Shown here: positions 28,599 through 39,201 of the stretch, piece by piece | Position numbering within the stretch: the first letter of the stretch is position 1 | How the letters are laid out: every line of letters starts with the position of its first letter | Assembly (NCBI GenBank): GCA_003427395.1 | Contig: BFEA01000357.1 | Location: 555,413-599,446 of the forward strand | DNA: 44,034 nucleotides | From: Chara braunii | Taxonomy: Eukaryota; Streptophyta; Charophyceae; Charales; Characeae | Reading direction: 5' to 3' | Notes under the pieces: generated by a model | The model's database searches: none | The model's input: the letters and a program-made list of their open reading frames with translations, nothing else | Told to the model about the DNA's origin: nothing | Program-made: the position numbers and the translations under genes

Positions 28599-29964
28599 TG
28601 TAATGACCCGCCAAAACACAGACTGAGAACACTGCTGATTTCTGGGATTTGCTGCTGGAATGTATGCCTTGCTGAGATTCCTGCATTCTGCTGTGATTTC
28701 TAAGTCTGTATGTGTGTGCGTGCCTGCTGATCCGCGTGCCTGTCTGAGTGCTTGTCGGCATGAGTGTGTGTGTGACCCGCAAGGGTACTTGTTGGTTGAA
28801 AGGCCCCGCAGGGCCGGTACTTACCTGTGGCCGTGGCTTTGAGGATTGCAGCGTGGGAAAACACTCAAGTAGCGGGGGTAGGCCCGCCACACTTAGAACA
28901 GCGGGAAAACACTCAAGTAGCAGGTAGGCCGGTACCACTCAAGTAGTGGTAGAAGTGTCGGGTATTGGATGCCGAGCAGAAGAAGACAAAGTTGACATTT
29001 TTAGACGCCCAATAGCGGTAAGTTAGAGGTAGGCCGGTACGAGTCCAAGTACCTCAGTCTAGGGCACGTCCGGACAATATCAGAGCCTGCAATGATGTTT
29101 CCCTCCGAAAGGGAGGAGGTACCGGTTGCTGGGAGGCCGCTCGGCCTAGGAAGTCACCGCCCAAGAGGCCAGTAGGCCCCTATATCTTCAGGAGGAGCAA
29201 GCAGCTCCTCCTCATTTGCGGTATGCAAGGATTGGCGACATGCTGCTGGACCCAAGCGCTGCACTTGAGAAGAGCTGCCTGGAGGAGAAGAGCAGCTGGG
29301 CGCTCCGCCTGGCTATGGCGAGCAGCCCAGCCCAAGGAGGAGAAAGAAGGGGCCGAAGGAGGAGAGTGGCGAGGTACCTACCTGGCTATGGTGGACACCA
29401 TCTTCATCACCTTGTTTTGCGATGCATCTGGAAGGCCCCAGTTGGGGTAGTGCCACACCAACGAAGCTTGAGGCAGAGTAGGCATGGCGGCTTAGTCAGC
29501 AGCGGCATAGCTGCTTTGGGTTGTCCTTCGGACAGGAGTGCAGCGACATAGCTGCTTTGCGTTGTCCTTGCACAGGAGGGCAGAGCCCTTAGTAGTCCGC
29601 CATAGCCTAGGTGTGTGAGAGGAGGAAGAAGGGGGGGAAGCCATAGTTATGGTGGACCTGTTGTTGTGTCAGCCGTAAGAAGGAACTTCGGATATTGATT
29701 CTGGTTCATCCACTCATTGTTGTTATTATTATTGGAAGAAGAATAAGATTGGTGAAGTGAAGGAGGAGGAGGAAGGTGGAGAGAGAAGGGGGATATATCA
29801 TTGGTCTTGCTGTTGTACATCTTCTTCTTCCTCTTCTCCTTCTTCTTCTTCCCTCTCTCTTCTTTGGTCTCTATCCCTTTGCAAGTGCTTTCATTTCTTT
29901 CGCAATTGGGTGGCATTGTCTTTCATTGTGAATTTGCACTTTGGGAATGACCAGGATCGTAACA
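28599..29964 (+). repeat. Family-A LTR, copy 1 (5' LTR)
   Basis: It starts TGTAATGACCCGCC at 28599 and ends ATCGTAACA at 29964, so it has the TG...CA ends of an LTR. It is colinear with 39202-40548 over its whole length (about 1.35 kb). It is followed by a PBS after two bases. The upstream sequence is not purine-rich, so this is the outer 5' LTR. Its antisense strand has a consensus splice donor, ACAGGTAAGTACC, at about 28818-28830, also present at 84-96. Confidence 0.93.
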
Positions 29965-29966
29965 AT

Positions 29967-29979
29967 TGGTATCGGAGTC
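29967..29979 (+). promoter_or_regulatory. Primer-binding site, family A copy 1
   Basis: TGGTATCGGAGTC lies two bases after the LTR end. It matches the initiator Met tRNA PBS with one or two changes. Confidence 0.88.
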
Positions 29980-31235
29980 GGCTTACTTGCTGGCGAGAGG
30001 TGTTAGTTAACCCTAATTCCGAATTAGGTTAGGGCTAACCTAATCTCGGATTAGGGTTGGAGGTTAGGGTTAATAGGGGCAGTGAGGTATGTGGATGCTG
30101 CCCCCACCTCGTTAGGTCATGTGGGGTCGGCATCAGACCTGACCAGGTTGCTTGAGTGATTGAATGGGTTGGTGAGACACGAAGGAGGCTGATTGGAGTA
30201 AGCGAGAGGGAGTAGAGAGTGAGAGGTACTCGCACCTAGAATCTGGACTTCAAGAAGATTTTGAGTGACTTTTGGGCTTCCCCTAGAGAGGGAGACTTGA
30301 TCGGTGGCTGCCATATCTACATTGAAGAGCTGCAAGTTGCTACTTTGGTCTTCAACATCGAAGGAGGATCCGGTGTTGTAACATGGGTGTAGGGAGGCCC
30401 CCTTAGTCATGCTAGGAGACTTCGTGTAGTGGTAGCTAGGGGTCAGGAGGACCTATGGGACAGGGAGGTGAGTCGTTATCCATCTTTGGAGGCTGGGCCT
30501 CACCCGTAAGTGCCGTGTGACTTGGGTATGCCCATGGGTGGTTGCTTGGTGCTTCATGGCCTGTTGGGGGGTGTTGGGCTCTCTTCCTCTTCTCTGCGGT
30601 CTTGGTTGTGTGTGTGAGCATGTGGATTGCTTTCTCAGCTGATGTATGGATGGATGATGTATCTTGTTCTCGATGACATATCTTTCTACAGTGCACTGTC
30701 TTTTCATTCTGAACGACGGTAGGAGCAGGTTCTTGCTGAAAGTTGTCTTCCTTTTCAGTATGGCAGAGGCAGTTTCGGACTGACTTGGTACACCTCTCTC
30801 ATTGATCCTGGTCCACGACCTCCTTGGGACCCTTTGGGACTCAGTTGGACCGGGCCCAATTGGACAGGACCTTTAGGACCCAAATGTGTTGCTGTCAGTG
30901 CATCTCTTTGCTGTGCTGAATTTGGGGGACACACGGCTAGTAGGGACATTCCTTTCAAGGGGATCTTGACTGGTCTTACCACATGTTCTTACAGACTGCC
31001 CCGCGTACGGCTCGGCGACCGTCTGCGCCCCTCAAAATCTCCATTGCTGCAGTTAGTTTCCTTTGGCTCATTGGGCCAGTTCGTAAAGTCAGTGCTCTCT
31101 TTCATTTGTTTTTATTTTCTTTTTTTGATTCTGCTGCGTGAATGTCATTCTCTAAGTCAAAATGAATTGCCGCTCCGGCTAGGAGTTCTACCTTGCTCTT
31201 TGGATTTATTTGTTTTTCTTTTATTTGAATTATCT
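29980..31235 (+). other. Leader of family-A copy 1
   Basis: About 1.25 kb of leader between the PBS and gag, colinear with 40564-42069. It contains the long inverted repeat at 30009-30058. On the antisense strand are two open frames, 97 codons (30117-30410) and 84 codons (30453-30707), that have same-length partners in copy 2. From 31084 there is one copy of a roughly 90-base T-rich unit that is tripled in copy 2. Confidence 0.75.
30009..30058 (+). other. Leader hairpin, 24-base arms
   Basis: Arm 1 (30009-30032, starting AACCCTAATTCC) and arm 2 (30035-30058, ending CGGATTAGGGTT) are imperfect reverse complements, 20 of 24 positions pairing by eye, with a two-base loop. The centre GGTTAG-GG-CTAACC is perfect. 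It lies 30 bases after the PBS and is kept in copy 2 at 40598-40647. Confidence 0.85.
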
Positions 31236-32088
31236 ATGTTCAGTATTGAGACGAGTCCGCAGAAAGCGGAAAGAGAGAGAAGGGAGAGAGAATGTATTCT
31301 TTTTGAGAGTGTGAGGAGGGGTAAGAGGAGCGTTCTTCCAAACGTGAGTAAAGAGCGGACCCATCTTGAGAGATCTACTGATACCCCATCCTCCAATATG
31401 GAAGACATCTCATCCGCACAATGGCAGGCCATGCTGGACGCAGCGGCCGAGAACGATAAACCGTTCTTTCATAACCTTTATGAGGATGAGATACACAGAG
31501 AAAGGGAGGCAGAAGCAGCATCCAAAGCCACAAGCAGTGCTGCCCAAGTGGCTCTCCTCGAGGTTCCTGAGTCTAGTGATGCCCGGCTCAGAGAGAAGCT
31601 AGCTGCTGCCGTAGCAGCCTTCGTCCAACTCAGACCCTGGAAGATCTTGAGTCCTGTGTGAGAGCTCTAGAGCAGCGGCACGAAGAGCTGCAGGCTGAGA
31701 TGGTCAGCCTCAAACAAACCCAACTGACTGCCCCTCGTCCGTCTGCAGTCCCAGTCTCTCACCCTAACACAATCCTCATGCAGAGAGCAAGTGGAACTGT
31801 GACGGGTGCAGGAACCGGTGCCAGCTTGTCAAGCGGCAGCTCCCACAGTTCTGCACTGGTCCTTGTCCCAAATGTAGAAACATCGACCGAAAACGCCACA
31901 GTCCTTAGTGGCGTACAATACAGCGGTCCCATGGTGGACAAGAGGGCGGCTCGATGCGCTCATACTTCGAGGTATTGGGAACACCGCAGGGAGACCGAAG
32001 CATGATCATGGGCGCAAATACTGAGCCCGCAGGACGGAGTTTCATAGAACTGCAAGTTGTTAGTGCAGGTTATGAAGAATTGACCTAA
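31236..32088 (+). pseudogene. Gag (N-terminus and capsid), copy 1
   Basis: The frame starts ATG at 31236 (MFSIETSPQKAERERREREC) and continues through EDISSAQWQAMLDAAAEN and HREREAEAASKATSSAAQ, a charged helix-rich Gag start. Compared with copy 2 there is a one-base deletion near 31632 that ends the frame at 31661. A second gag frame (31658-32005) continues the protein. About 52 bases are missing near 31950, covering the segment that in copy 2 encodes LPSKYDGNGAITSWISSM, the beginning of the Ty3 capsid domain. The end at 32086 (TAA in GAATTGACCTAAATG) is shared with copy 2. The start is supported because the protein similarity between the copies begins there. Confidence 0.8.
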
Positions 32089-33122
32089 ATGAGTGGTTGA
32101 AAGTAACTCCTGTACGTACTCTTGAGGGCCTCCTCATCGCCCAGTATCAAGATAAGCACAGTGCCTAAGGCAAGGCTAAAGCTTGAGGCCCTCAAAGGCC
32201 AAAAATGGAGGACTTTCATACAAGCTTTGGAGCAACATTTGACTAGTCTGTTCACTACTCCAAACTTGGGATGGACTGTCTTGTATGGATGTATCATGTA
32301 GTGCTGGGAGTGGCCCTTGAAGATTGTCTCCCGACTAGAACTCAAGGATCATTCGTCCTGGCGTGAGCTCCTGACGGACCTAGTCAACCTAAAAGCCAAA
32401 GACCTCGCTAGGCGTGCGAAAACACCCGCTGCAGGCAAAACTTTACGACGCAAGCAGCAACCAGCTTGCCCTGTATGAAAATGAGGATGCTAAGGATCAG
32501 TCCTATGCGGATGATCTGTCTCTAGGTGACGATCTAGAGCCGGACTCAGAAGTGGGTTACATCAGCCCTCGAGTCTGACATGAATAACGATGAAAAGTGC
32601 AACGCCTTTAGAAAGATTGCTTCAACCAAGGGGCCTAACCGCAGTTCAGGTAAGGGAACTATAGTACACCTCCCCAAGAATGCAAAGATCCCTGAGAAAC
32701 TGGAGTATGCTTCCACCAAGCCTTGGGAAGCCCTCCGCATTAGTCAAAAGGAATGGGAAAGAAGATCCAAACTACGTGTGTGCTTGCATTGTCAAAAGCC
32801 CGCGCACGCTGTGCATGATTGTTATCGTATGCAAGGAAACAGGCAAAGTGCGGAGAAGATTTATCAACACTCTTTACAACAAGGGAAGATGAACAGTCAG
32901 CTGTTGGCTCCTCCCAGGACCCTGAATCTGATCAACAACCTGCTCTTGAAGCCCAGACTGGTGCTTAAGGCTGCTGCAGTCCAAGTACTTTACACTGAGT
33001 TGTGGGAGGAGACTCAGGAAGTCAACTTCCACTCTCACTTGGAACATTGGCTGCAGCTCAAGCAGCAATGTCGTGTTCAAGCGAGTGTGGAATTGATCTT
33101 CTTTAAGTTGCTCGTTAACTGT
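32089..33122 (+). pseudogene. Gag C-terminus with CCHC knuckle, copy 1
   Basis: After the shared frame break the capsid text continues in another frame (NEWLKVTPVRTLEGLLIAQY) and then decays until 32580. From there to 33122 an open frame carries NNDEKCNAFRKIASTKGPN, ISQKEWERRSKLRV and CLHCQKPAHAVHDC. C-x2-C-x4-H-x4-C is the nucleocapsid knuckle. The same text without large gaps is found at 43585-43839 in copy 2. The frame ends TGA at 33123 and the protease follows in the same frame. Confidence 0.85.
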
Positions 33123-33125
33123 TGA

Positions 33126-33335
33126 TGCATCCGCGTACTGATTGATAATGGCTCAACAACTAACTTATTTTCTCCTAACAGGATTCGTAAGGCGGGCCTG
33201 GAATGAAGCAAGTGGAATCGCAGGACCCTTGTCAGGCCCAGGTAGGCAACCAAGACGATGTCACCTCAATACATGTTGTCAAAGGAGTGCGTGTCACCTT
33301 TGACAAGGATTGCACTGTCACACATGAGCTGTCAC
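33126..33335 (+). pseudogene. Retropepsin start, truncated
   Basis: Directly after the TGA at 33123, in the same frame, comes CIRVLIDNGSTTNLFSPNRI, the active-site region of a Ty3 aspartic protease (usually L-I-D-S-G-A-T, here DNGST). A TGA follows at about 33205. The continuation DDVTSIHVVKGVRVTF is in the next frame, as expected of the following protease strands. Near 33336 the similarity to retroelement protein stops and unrelated DNA begins, so only about a third to half of the protease is left. Confidence 0.72.
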
Positions 33336-33706
33336 CTCCCTTCGGTGGGCGTATCGTCGTCGAGCTACCAGTCCACAATACGAAAGCTAATCAGTTGCAA
33401 TCGCAGAGGTGGACCAGCCAAGGGTGTTTCTCGTACGCTGTAGCATAGGGGGTACGCGCAGCTTCCGCACGATAACTGACGCCTTGGGGGGCTGAGGTCC
33501 CAATCGCGACTCGTCGTCGATCGAGTAGGACATATCCCACACACCACACGTACACCACTCTAAGGTCATAAAAATTAGAACACACACACATACACGCACA
33601 CGAAATGACACAAAACAAACAACTCGACAACACTCCTAGTTCCTTAGTAGCCATCCCATAACTCTCCGACGCAGAACTCGGATAGGCGTCGCGCGAGAGA
33701 CTTTGG

Positions 33707-33714
33707 TATAAAAA
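33707..33714 (+). promoter_or_regulatory. TATA-box-like word
   Basis: TATAAAAA within GGTATAAAAACCGCGCGG. The GC-rich flanks resemble a plant core promoter or an LTR U3/R boundary. No gene follows that I can recognise. Confidence 0.35.
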
Positions 33715-34869
33715 CCGCGCGGACGCAGGGTTAACTCATATCGACTAGCAATGCATGAATACACAAGCAGTTGCAATGATGGCGTACTATGTAGTGCGCA
33801 TAATCAAGCGGTCCTTCATGGATTCGAGTACCACTTATGACACTCAAGTGTCAAACTCGATGTATCGTGAGGGTCTACCCCTTCACGATATTGCACAGCT
33901 GAAGGAATAGTTGTGCGGCCTCCGCGGCACCTCTGGCCTTTAGGCTGAGTATCTCGGCTGGCAGGGCAAATAAGCTTTGCGTGGAGGGTGATCCCTTCCA
34001 TGCAGAGTCTAGGACCTGGGATGTCATGGACAAGGACCTTGAATCCAGGCCCAGGACCAACGTCCGACTAAGAAATCTTTAAGAAGCATACAACAAATAG
34101 AGGGGTTTTCTTTCCTTTCTCGGTCTCAACCCCAATTAAACCCTTAAGCGTAGGCCCCTCAGGCCACGCGAACACCCAATATAGGTACATACATACATAT
34201 ATGTAAAGGGGAGATAAGTATGTTACGATCACTTCTCACAATCACAGTGGAACTCCTCACAGCCATATATATGTGTGAGATCGCAGGCAGTCAAATCCAA
34301 AATCCGAACCACAGAACATACCTGCAATCATAACAGAGAGTCAACCAAAAGTCCACACACTACACAGGGTTAACTTCAACCAATCTCTATACTCATACCC
34401 CTCACTTTAGCCATGCAAGGCCCAACCTTTGTCCAACCTCCCATAATTAAATACTCACCACCTTTGTTAAATGGCCATTCAATAAAAGTCTGGGTGAAAA
34501 CCTTGATAAAACAACAAAAATCATCAGGGTTAAAGCCTTTCAGGTTGAGTATTGAGAATGAATTGGAGTTGAGTCGTAAACCGACGAATCGACAAGCGAC
34601 CTGTTATCAGTGATAACAGAAGGTGATCCTTGTAGGATCAAGTTGAATTTAGTCCTGATTTCGAATCAAACGTTCAAGAGGACCTGTAACACAAGACAGG
34701 CCAATCCCCAAGTTAATCGCGAATAATCTCCATATCACGATTATACCAAGAATCATTATATTTACCTCTAAGTCAGTACCTAATGAAAAGGTAGACCTTT
34801 GGCAGAATCTCTTCTATACAGAGTAGATTGTCAGAATTGCCACCTTTCAAAATATAATCAAACTCCTTT

Positions 34870-35420
34870 AAACTAAGAAAATTTCAGCAGCGCTTCCCGT
34901 AGGAAAAGTGTCTTTGCAGAATTTATACTAACTCAAATATGAAAAAAAAAAAAAAAACTTTAATTCTGGAAAGTCAAATTTTGTCCATTTTCCTGAATTA
35001 GTAAAAAATTGGTCATCACTCCCTTTATGAAGGCAGATTTCCCAAATTTATATTAAGTCAGATAGGAATTTAGAAGCTAGACTTGAGTTCGACTTCAAGA
35101 CAAAGTTCAACTGACCTCTTAGCTGTGTAGAAATTTCGGCAGTGCTTCCCATAGAGAAAGTGTTATTCCAATATTTATACAAAGTTAAGTTCAAAATCTA
35201 AAAAATGACTTTGACTTCTTAAGGTCTAATTTTTTCACTCCCTGAATCAGCAAAAAAATGAGCAGCACTCCCTTTGGAAAAGGAGGCTTTCCAAATTTTT
35301 ACTAAGCCAAAAATCAGAAAAACTGGACACTGAAAAAGACAAAATCTGACTACTCCTTGGTTTTGTAAAAATTTCGGCAACGCTTCCCGTAGAGAAAGTG
35401 GCTTACCAAGATTTATACAA
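34870..35420. repeat. Interspersed motif family 1 (five copies)
   Basis: Words of the type ATTTCGGCARCGCTTCCCGT followed by AGAAAGTG and ATTTATAC occur near 34885, 35133 and 35369. Shorter relatives (AGCACTCCCTTTGGAAAAG, CATCACTCCCTTTATGAAGG) occur near 35020 and 35258. Each is followed at about 30 bases by a TTTATACTAA-like word. The spacing is about 110-140 bases. Confidence 0.75.
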
Positions 35421-35719
35421 GACGAACTATAATAAATGATCCCAGAAAATGCAGAAATTGGCCTAAGTAAAAATAAACTTAGCTCAGAAAATGCAAGAAT
35501 TGAAACTAACTCCTATGGCTCTAGCACGTGGCGAGCAACTAAAGCAACTACCTATCAACTGAAACTTAGACTGCATAGTGATCTCACTCAGCCACATGCA
35601 AGCCAAACTACAAATGTAAATACTCTCATCAGCCCTGAAGCCAACCTTATCAAACAATAGTTCATGATCTTTCAATGATTTATCCATTTATACCCAGCTT
35701 ACATAAGGCATAAAGCTAG

Positions 35720-36390
35720 ACCACCCAATCTCATGGGAACCTGTCTAGCTCAGCCATAAAATATACACAAACACAGGGCACTACAACTTTTCTCTTCTTT
35801 GGGCGCATGACTAGGTTAGCGAGCCTAGTCGCCCTGAACCATTTAAGTATCCAAGTTATACATAATTGTCTGCACTTTGTCTTTTAAAGCAACATATGAC
35901 TGAACCGATCATCTTAGATCAAGATTCAGCCTGTCCCTTCTTACCACATTTTTTATTCTTAATTCATACTCTCTTCAGTTGGTGATAAACTATAGTCAGA
36001 CCATCCAATCTTATGGAAAAATGTATGGCTAGTCTGTTCATAAGTAAGTAATATAAGATATAAACAATTTTAACCTTTTGGTTTCAGCATGTGCGTGGCT
36101 CCAGACCAGACCACCCAATCTTATGGGAACCTGTCCAGTCTTTTGCCTAAATTCTCCTCAGAATAAACAAGAAGAAACTAATAAACATCAGAAAATCACA
36201 AACGAAACAAGGCAGCCAAGTCATCCAATCTTATGGAAACTTGCTTGGTTCCTGAAAAAGCAATCACAAGCAGCCCTCGCAAGTCAGAGTAACCAGGCCA
36301 CCCAATCTTATGGAACATGTCTGGTTCTCCAGGCAATTAAAAATAAACATAGCACTGGGCCTCCCCAAACTTATGGAGACTTGCTTAGCA
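35720..36390. repeat. Interspersed motif family 2 (six copies)
   Basis: CCACCCAATCTTATGGRAACYTG-like words lie near 35726, 36003, 36111, 36221, 36299 and 36362. Each is preceded by an AGACCA/CAGGCC-type word and followed by a CTGG/CTAG-type word, so the flanks could pair. The spacing is 60-280 bases. Confidence 0.8.
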
Positions 36391-36858
36391 TTTGGTTGAC
36401 CCAGTCAGACACAAGCAATACAACCTTTTACATAGTCTGGTTTGTGTTCTGAAAGTCAAACTGAAAAGCCAAAGTAGGGATGCACACAGTATACTCAGTC
36501 AAAACATAACAAGGAATACAGATAATGGGTTATAGCTGGGTTTATAGAAGGAAGGCAATGGTTACCTCTCAATTCCCTGTCTCCAGAGCTCCTCCTGAGT
36601 TCCGACAGAGCTCCCGCAATCGGTGGGATGACTCCCCACAGAGTCTTGCTGCGGTCCTATGGGTTGTAATCCCGCCTGCCGCCTTCCTCTCAGAACAGGA
36701 CTAGACTTAGCGTAAGAAGGGCAGAAGTAGGGGTTTGAGACTCTTGAGATACAGGAGGGGGACTGACTCAACTCTCAGGAGAGGGCCTTGAAACCTTCAT
36801 GCACCTAAGGGCCCCGCAATGATGGCCAAACAGCATCAGCTTGGTCAAGACTGAAGTC

Positions 36859-36916
36859 AAACTGCTGAAGCCAAACTGCTGAAGCCAAACTGCTGAAGCC
36901 AAACTGCTGAGGTCAA
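36859..36916. repeat. 14-bp tandem repeat, four copies
   Basis: AAACTGCTGAAGCC three times exactly and once with GGTC at the end. Confidence 0.9.
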
Positions 36917-38199
36917 CCTTCTGACGACCTCCTTGTTTCACAATGATAACCCCCTTCACAATTTTGACTGCCCTTCTCAGTCTCAACGACTCCCCTTTCT
37001 GCAAAACTAAGTCCATAAGTAAGTTGGCACCTTTGCAGTCGGCCTGCTGCAGCGTATGATAGCCTTACTGCACAGTCTGCCGAGACTAGAGGCGTGCAGG
37101 TCAGTCGGCCGGCCCGCACATTCCGCAGTCGTGTTGTTGCTCCTTGTGACCGATCCCCCCCCCCCTTTCGCATGTGGATCAGTAGGACGGATGACACTCG
37201 GTCAATTGACAGCCCGTAGTTTCACAGCTGGACTCCGGTTACTCCGCAAGGTGGGAAGAGCCCCCGAGTAGCGTATCGGTCAGCAAGCGGAGTCATCAAT
37301 CTCTCGCCGTAGAGCCCACTCTCTTGCTATCTCAACTCAGTCAGCAGCTAGCGCGCAAAGTTCTCAGTTGCCTTCGGACTTCGCACCCTGCCTTCTACCA
37401 TTCTCCGTTTGGCGGGACGAGCAGCCTGCCACCCACCAAGCCAAACTCCAATCTTGTTGATCGCCCCTCACTCCCTGAGTCCGACGAGATGAGCACAATC
37501 TTGGTCAGGTAAGCCTTCAGTCTCCCCCCCCTCGCTATGCTCAGGCCCATATGCCTCGTCGTCACTCCTCCATTATCTTAGTTTGTAAGCAAAGGCACCG
37601 GCCAACAGGTAAGTCCCCGTTCCCTTGGCTCGCTCCCCGCTACTTCGATCGTCTCAGTGAGCAAATTCAGAATGAATCTTCGGCTGGAACGCAGGAAGAT
37701 ACACGGGGACACTAGGCAAGCTCGCCCGATGTTGCTTCATCGTCTCCCCCTTTCTTTATTCCCCCCTTTATCTCCCATATTCTACTCTCATCCCTTACTC
37801 ACCTCCCCTCGGACCGGTATCCGGTCCCGATTGCGGCCAGATTCATACAGGCAGTGAAGAACGTCGCGACGGAGGAGCGGACACCGAACCTTCTGCGATC
37901 ATAGACAAACTACAACGAGGAAAAGATAGTTGCGATCAAAGTGGCGCGTTTGAGAAGAAAAATCACCCCGTTTATGCACTCGCCAATTTATACAAAAGAA
38001 AATGAATCTTCCCTTAAAAAGTGGGAAGATGCATTGTCGACTCAAAACACTTTCCCCGCGCAGCTCACAACGCATGCACCGCCAAACCTACTGCTCCTTT
38101 GTTGAATCCGACGTTGCTATTCCGCTTGCAGCTCCCCAAGACCTCATTCGCGCCTCGCGCGGTATACTTAGATTTTAAACCAAACTTATTTTCTGTCTC

Positions 38200-39003
38200 T
38201 TGCAAAAAAAACAGGGCGGATACCCTTGCAAGGGTATTCGCACCGACAACGACATTAAGCTGAACATGACTTCTGGTCGACACCCCGAAGCCAATGGGTT
38301 GGCCGAGGAAATCAACCAGACCGTCATTCAACTGCTTTGCGCGTTAATTGTTCCCGATCAGAACACGTGGGACAAGGAGCTGCATAAAGTGAAGGGGTTG
38401 TATAACAACTCCATTCACTCCACAACTGGCATGACACCGAATCATCTGCAATATGGTTGGCAGTTGCGCAATCCGCTCTCCTATCTGTTCCCCGATCGGT
38501 CACGTGGTCTGAGCCTGGCATGCCTGGTTACAATACCAAGTATGCACACTTGCTCAAAGTTGCTATCGCAGCAATGAACAAGCGTCAACATGCCATGATC
38601 AAGCTAATAAGTCGCGCAAAGAAGGGAACTTCGAAGTCGGAAGTAATGTCTGGGTCAAAATGTTTGAATTTTTTGACGAAGACGGCATATCACGGAAGTT
38701 TTTTTCACTGTACTATGGCTATGGCAAGTTCCAAATGTGGTAGGGGATGATTTTGGTCCTTCGTATGTGATTGATGTGCCTCCTCATCTGCACATGTGTC
38801 TGGTCTTTCACGCGTCCAAATTGTTTCCACACATCGATGATGAAACTTTTTCCTTTCAAGATCCTATGATACCTCGTCCTATCAACGGTGGCCACGAAAT
38901 AGACAGATTTTTTTCCCATGAAGGAAGAGGGAGGAACGAACAATACAAAGTTCACTTCCTTTATCACCCATTGAAAGAGTTCTACTGGATCGACCGAAAA
39001 TAG
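38200..39003 (+). pseudogene. Integrase end and chromodomain, copy 1
   Basis: The plus strand has KLNMTSGRHPEANGLAEEIN, with the catalytic Glu of DDE integrase, then QNTWDKELHKVKGLYNN and TGMTPNHLQYGWQLRNPLS. A frameshift follows near 38500-38577, and two short frames carry the GPY/F-like tail (GPSYVIDVPPHLHMCLVFHA) and a chromodomain (GGHEIDRFFSHEGRGRNEQY, KVHFLYHPLKEFYWID). The start of integrase (zinc-binding domain, both catalytic Asp) is missing at the left. It ends 200 bases before the polypurine tract of the next LTR, so it is the 3' end of the copy-1 element or of an equivalent one. Confidence 0.85.
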
Positions 39004-39188
39004 TTGCTAAAGAATGTTCCCCATGTTGTTAACGGTTATGAACGACAGATCACCAACGAACAAATTGCTAAGTTTTTTGGAACACTCACTCACTCACGGT
39101 TATACCGAAACTCTCTTTCTAATCTACGCCTACGATCCATTTTGTGCCGACTCTGAACAAGTTACTCGCTCGAAGGGACCTTGCTCTT
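39004..39188 (+). other. Short 3' untranslated part
   Basis: Between the chromodomain stop and the polypurine tract. No motif was seen. Confidence 0.6.
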
Positions 39189-39201
39189 GAGAGGGGGGTA
39201 G
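39189..39201 (+). promoter_or_regulatory. Polypurine tract
   Basis: GAGAGGGGGGTAG directly before the TG of the LTR at 39202. This is the priming site for plus-strand DNA synthesis and identifies the following LTR as a 3' LTR. Confidence 0.88.

Larger units (their letters stand above)
33336..38199. other. About 4.9 kb of unrelated DNA between protease and integrase
   Basis: It replaces the rest of protease, all of RT and RNase H, and the start of integrase. It has no recognisable retroviral protein. Parts: a TATA-containing stretch near 33707; an AT-rich block (34340-36470) with two interspersed motif families; a 14-bp tandem repeat at 36859; GC-rich DNA from 37000. Three words like CAGGTAAGY occur near 37505 and 37609. 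I did not find matching LTRs or inverted ends at 33336 and 38200. It could be a nested insertion or the product of deletion plus filler. Confidence 0.6.

Noticed and set aside
30834-31235. Longer gag start upstream of 31236
   Set aside because: The frame is open, but the two copies are not similar at protein level there. Similarity begins at the ATG at 31236.
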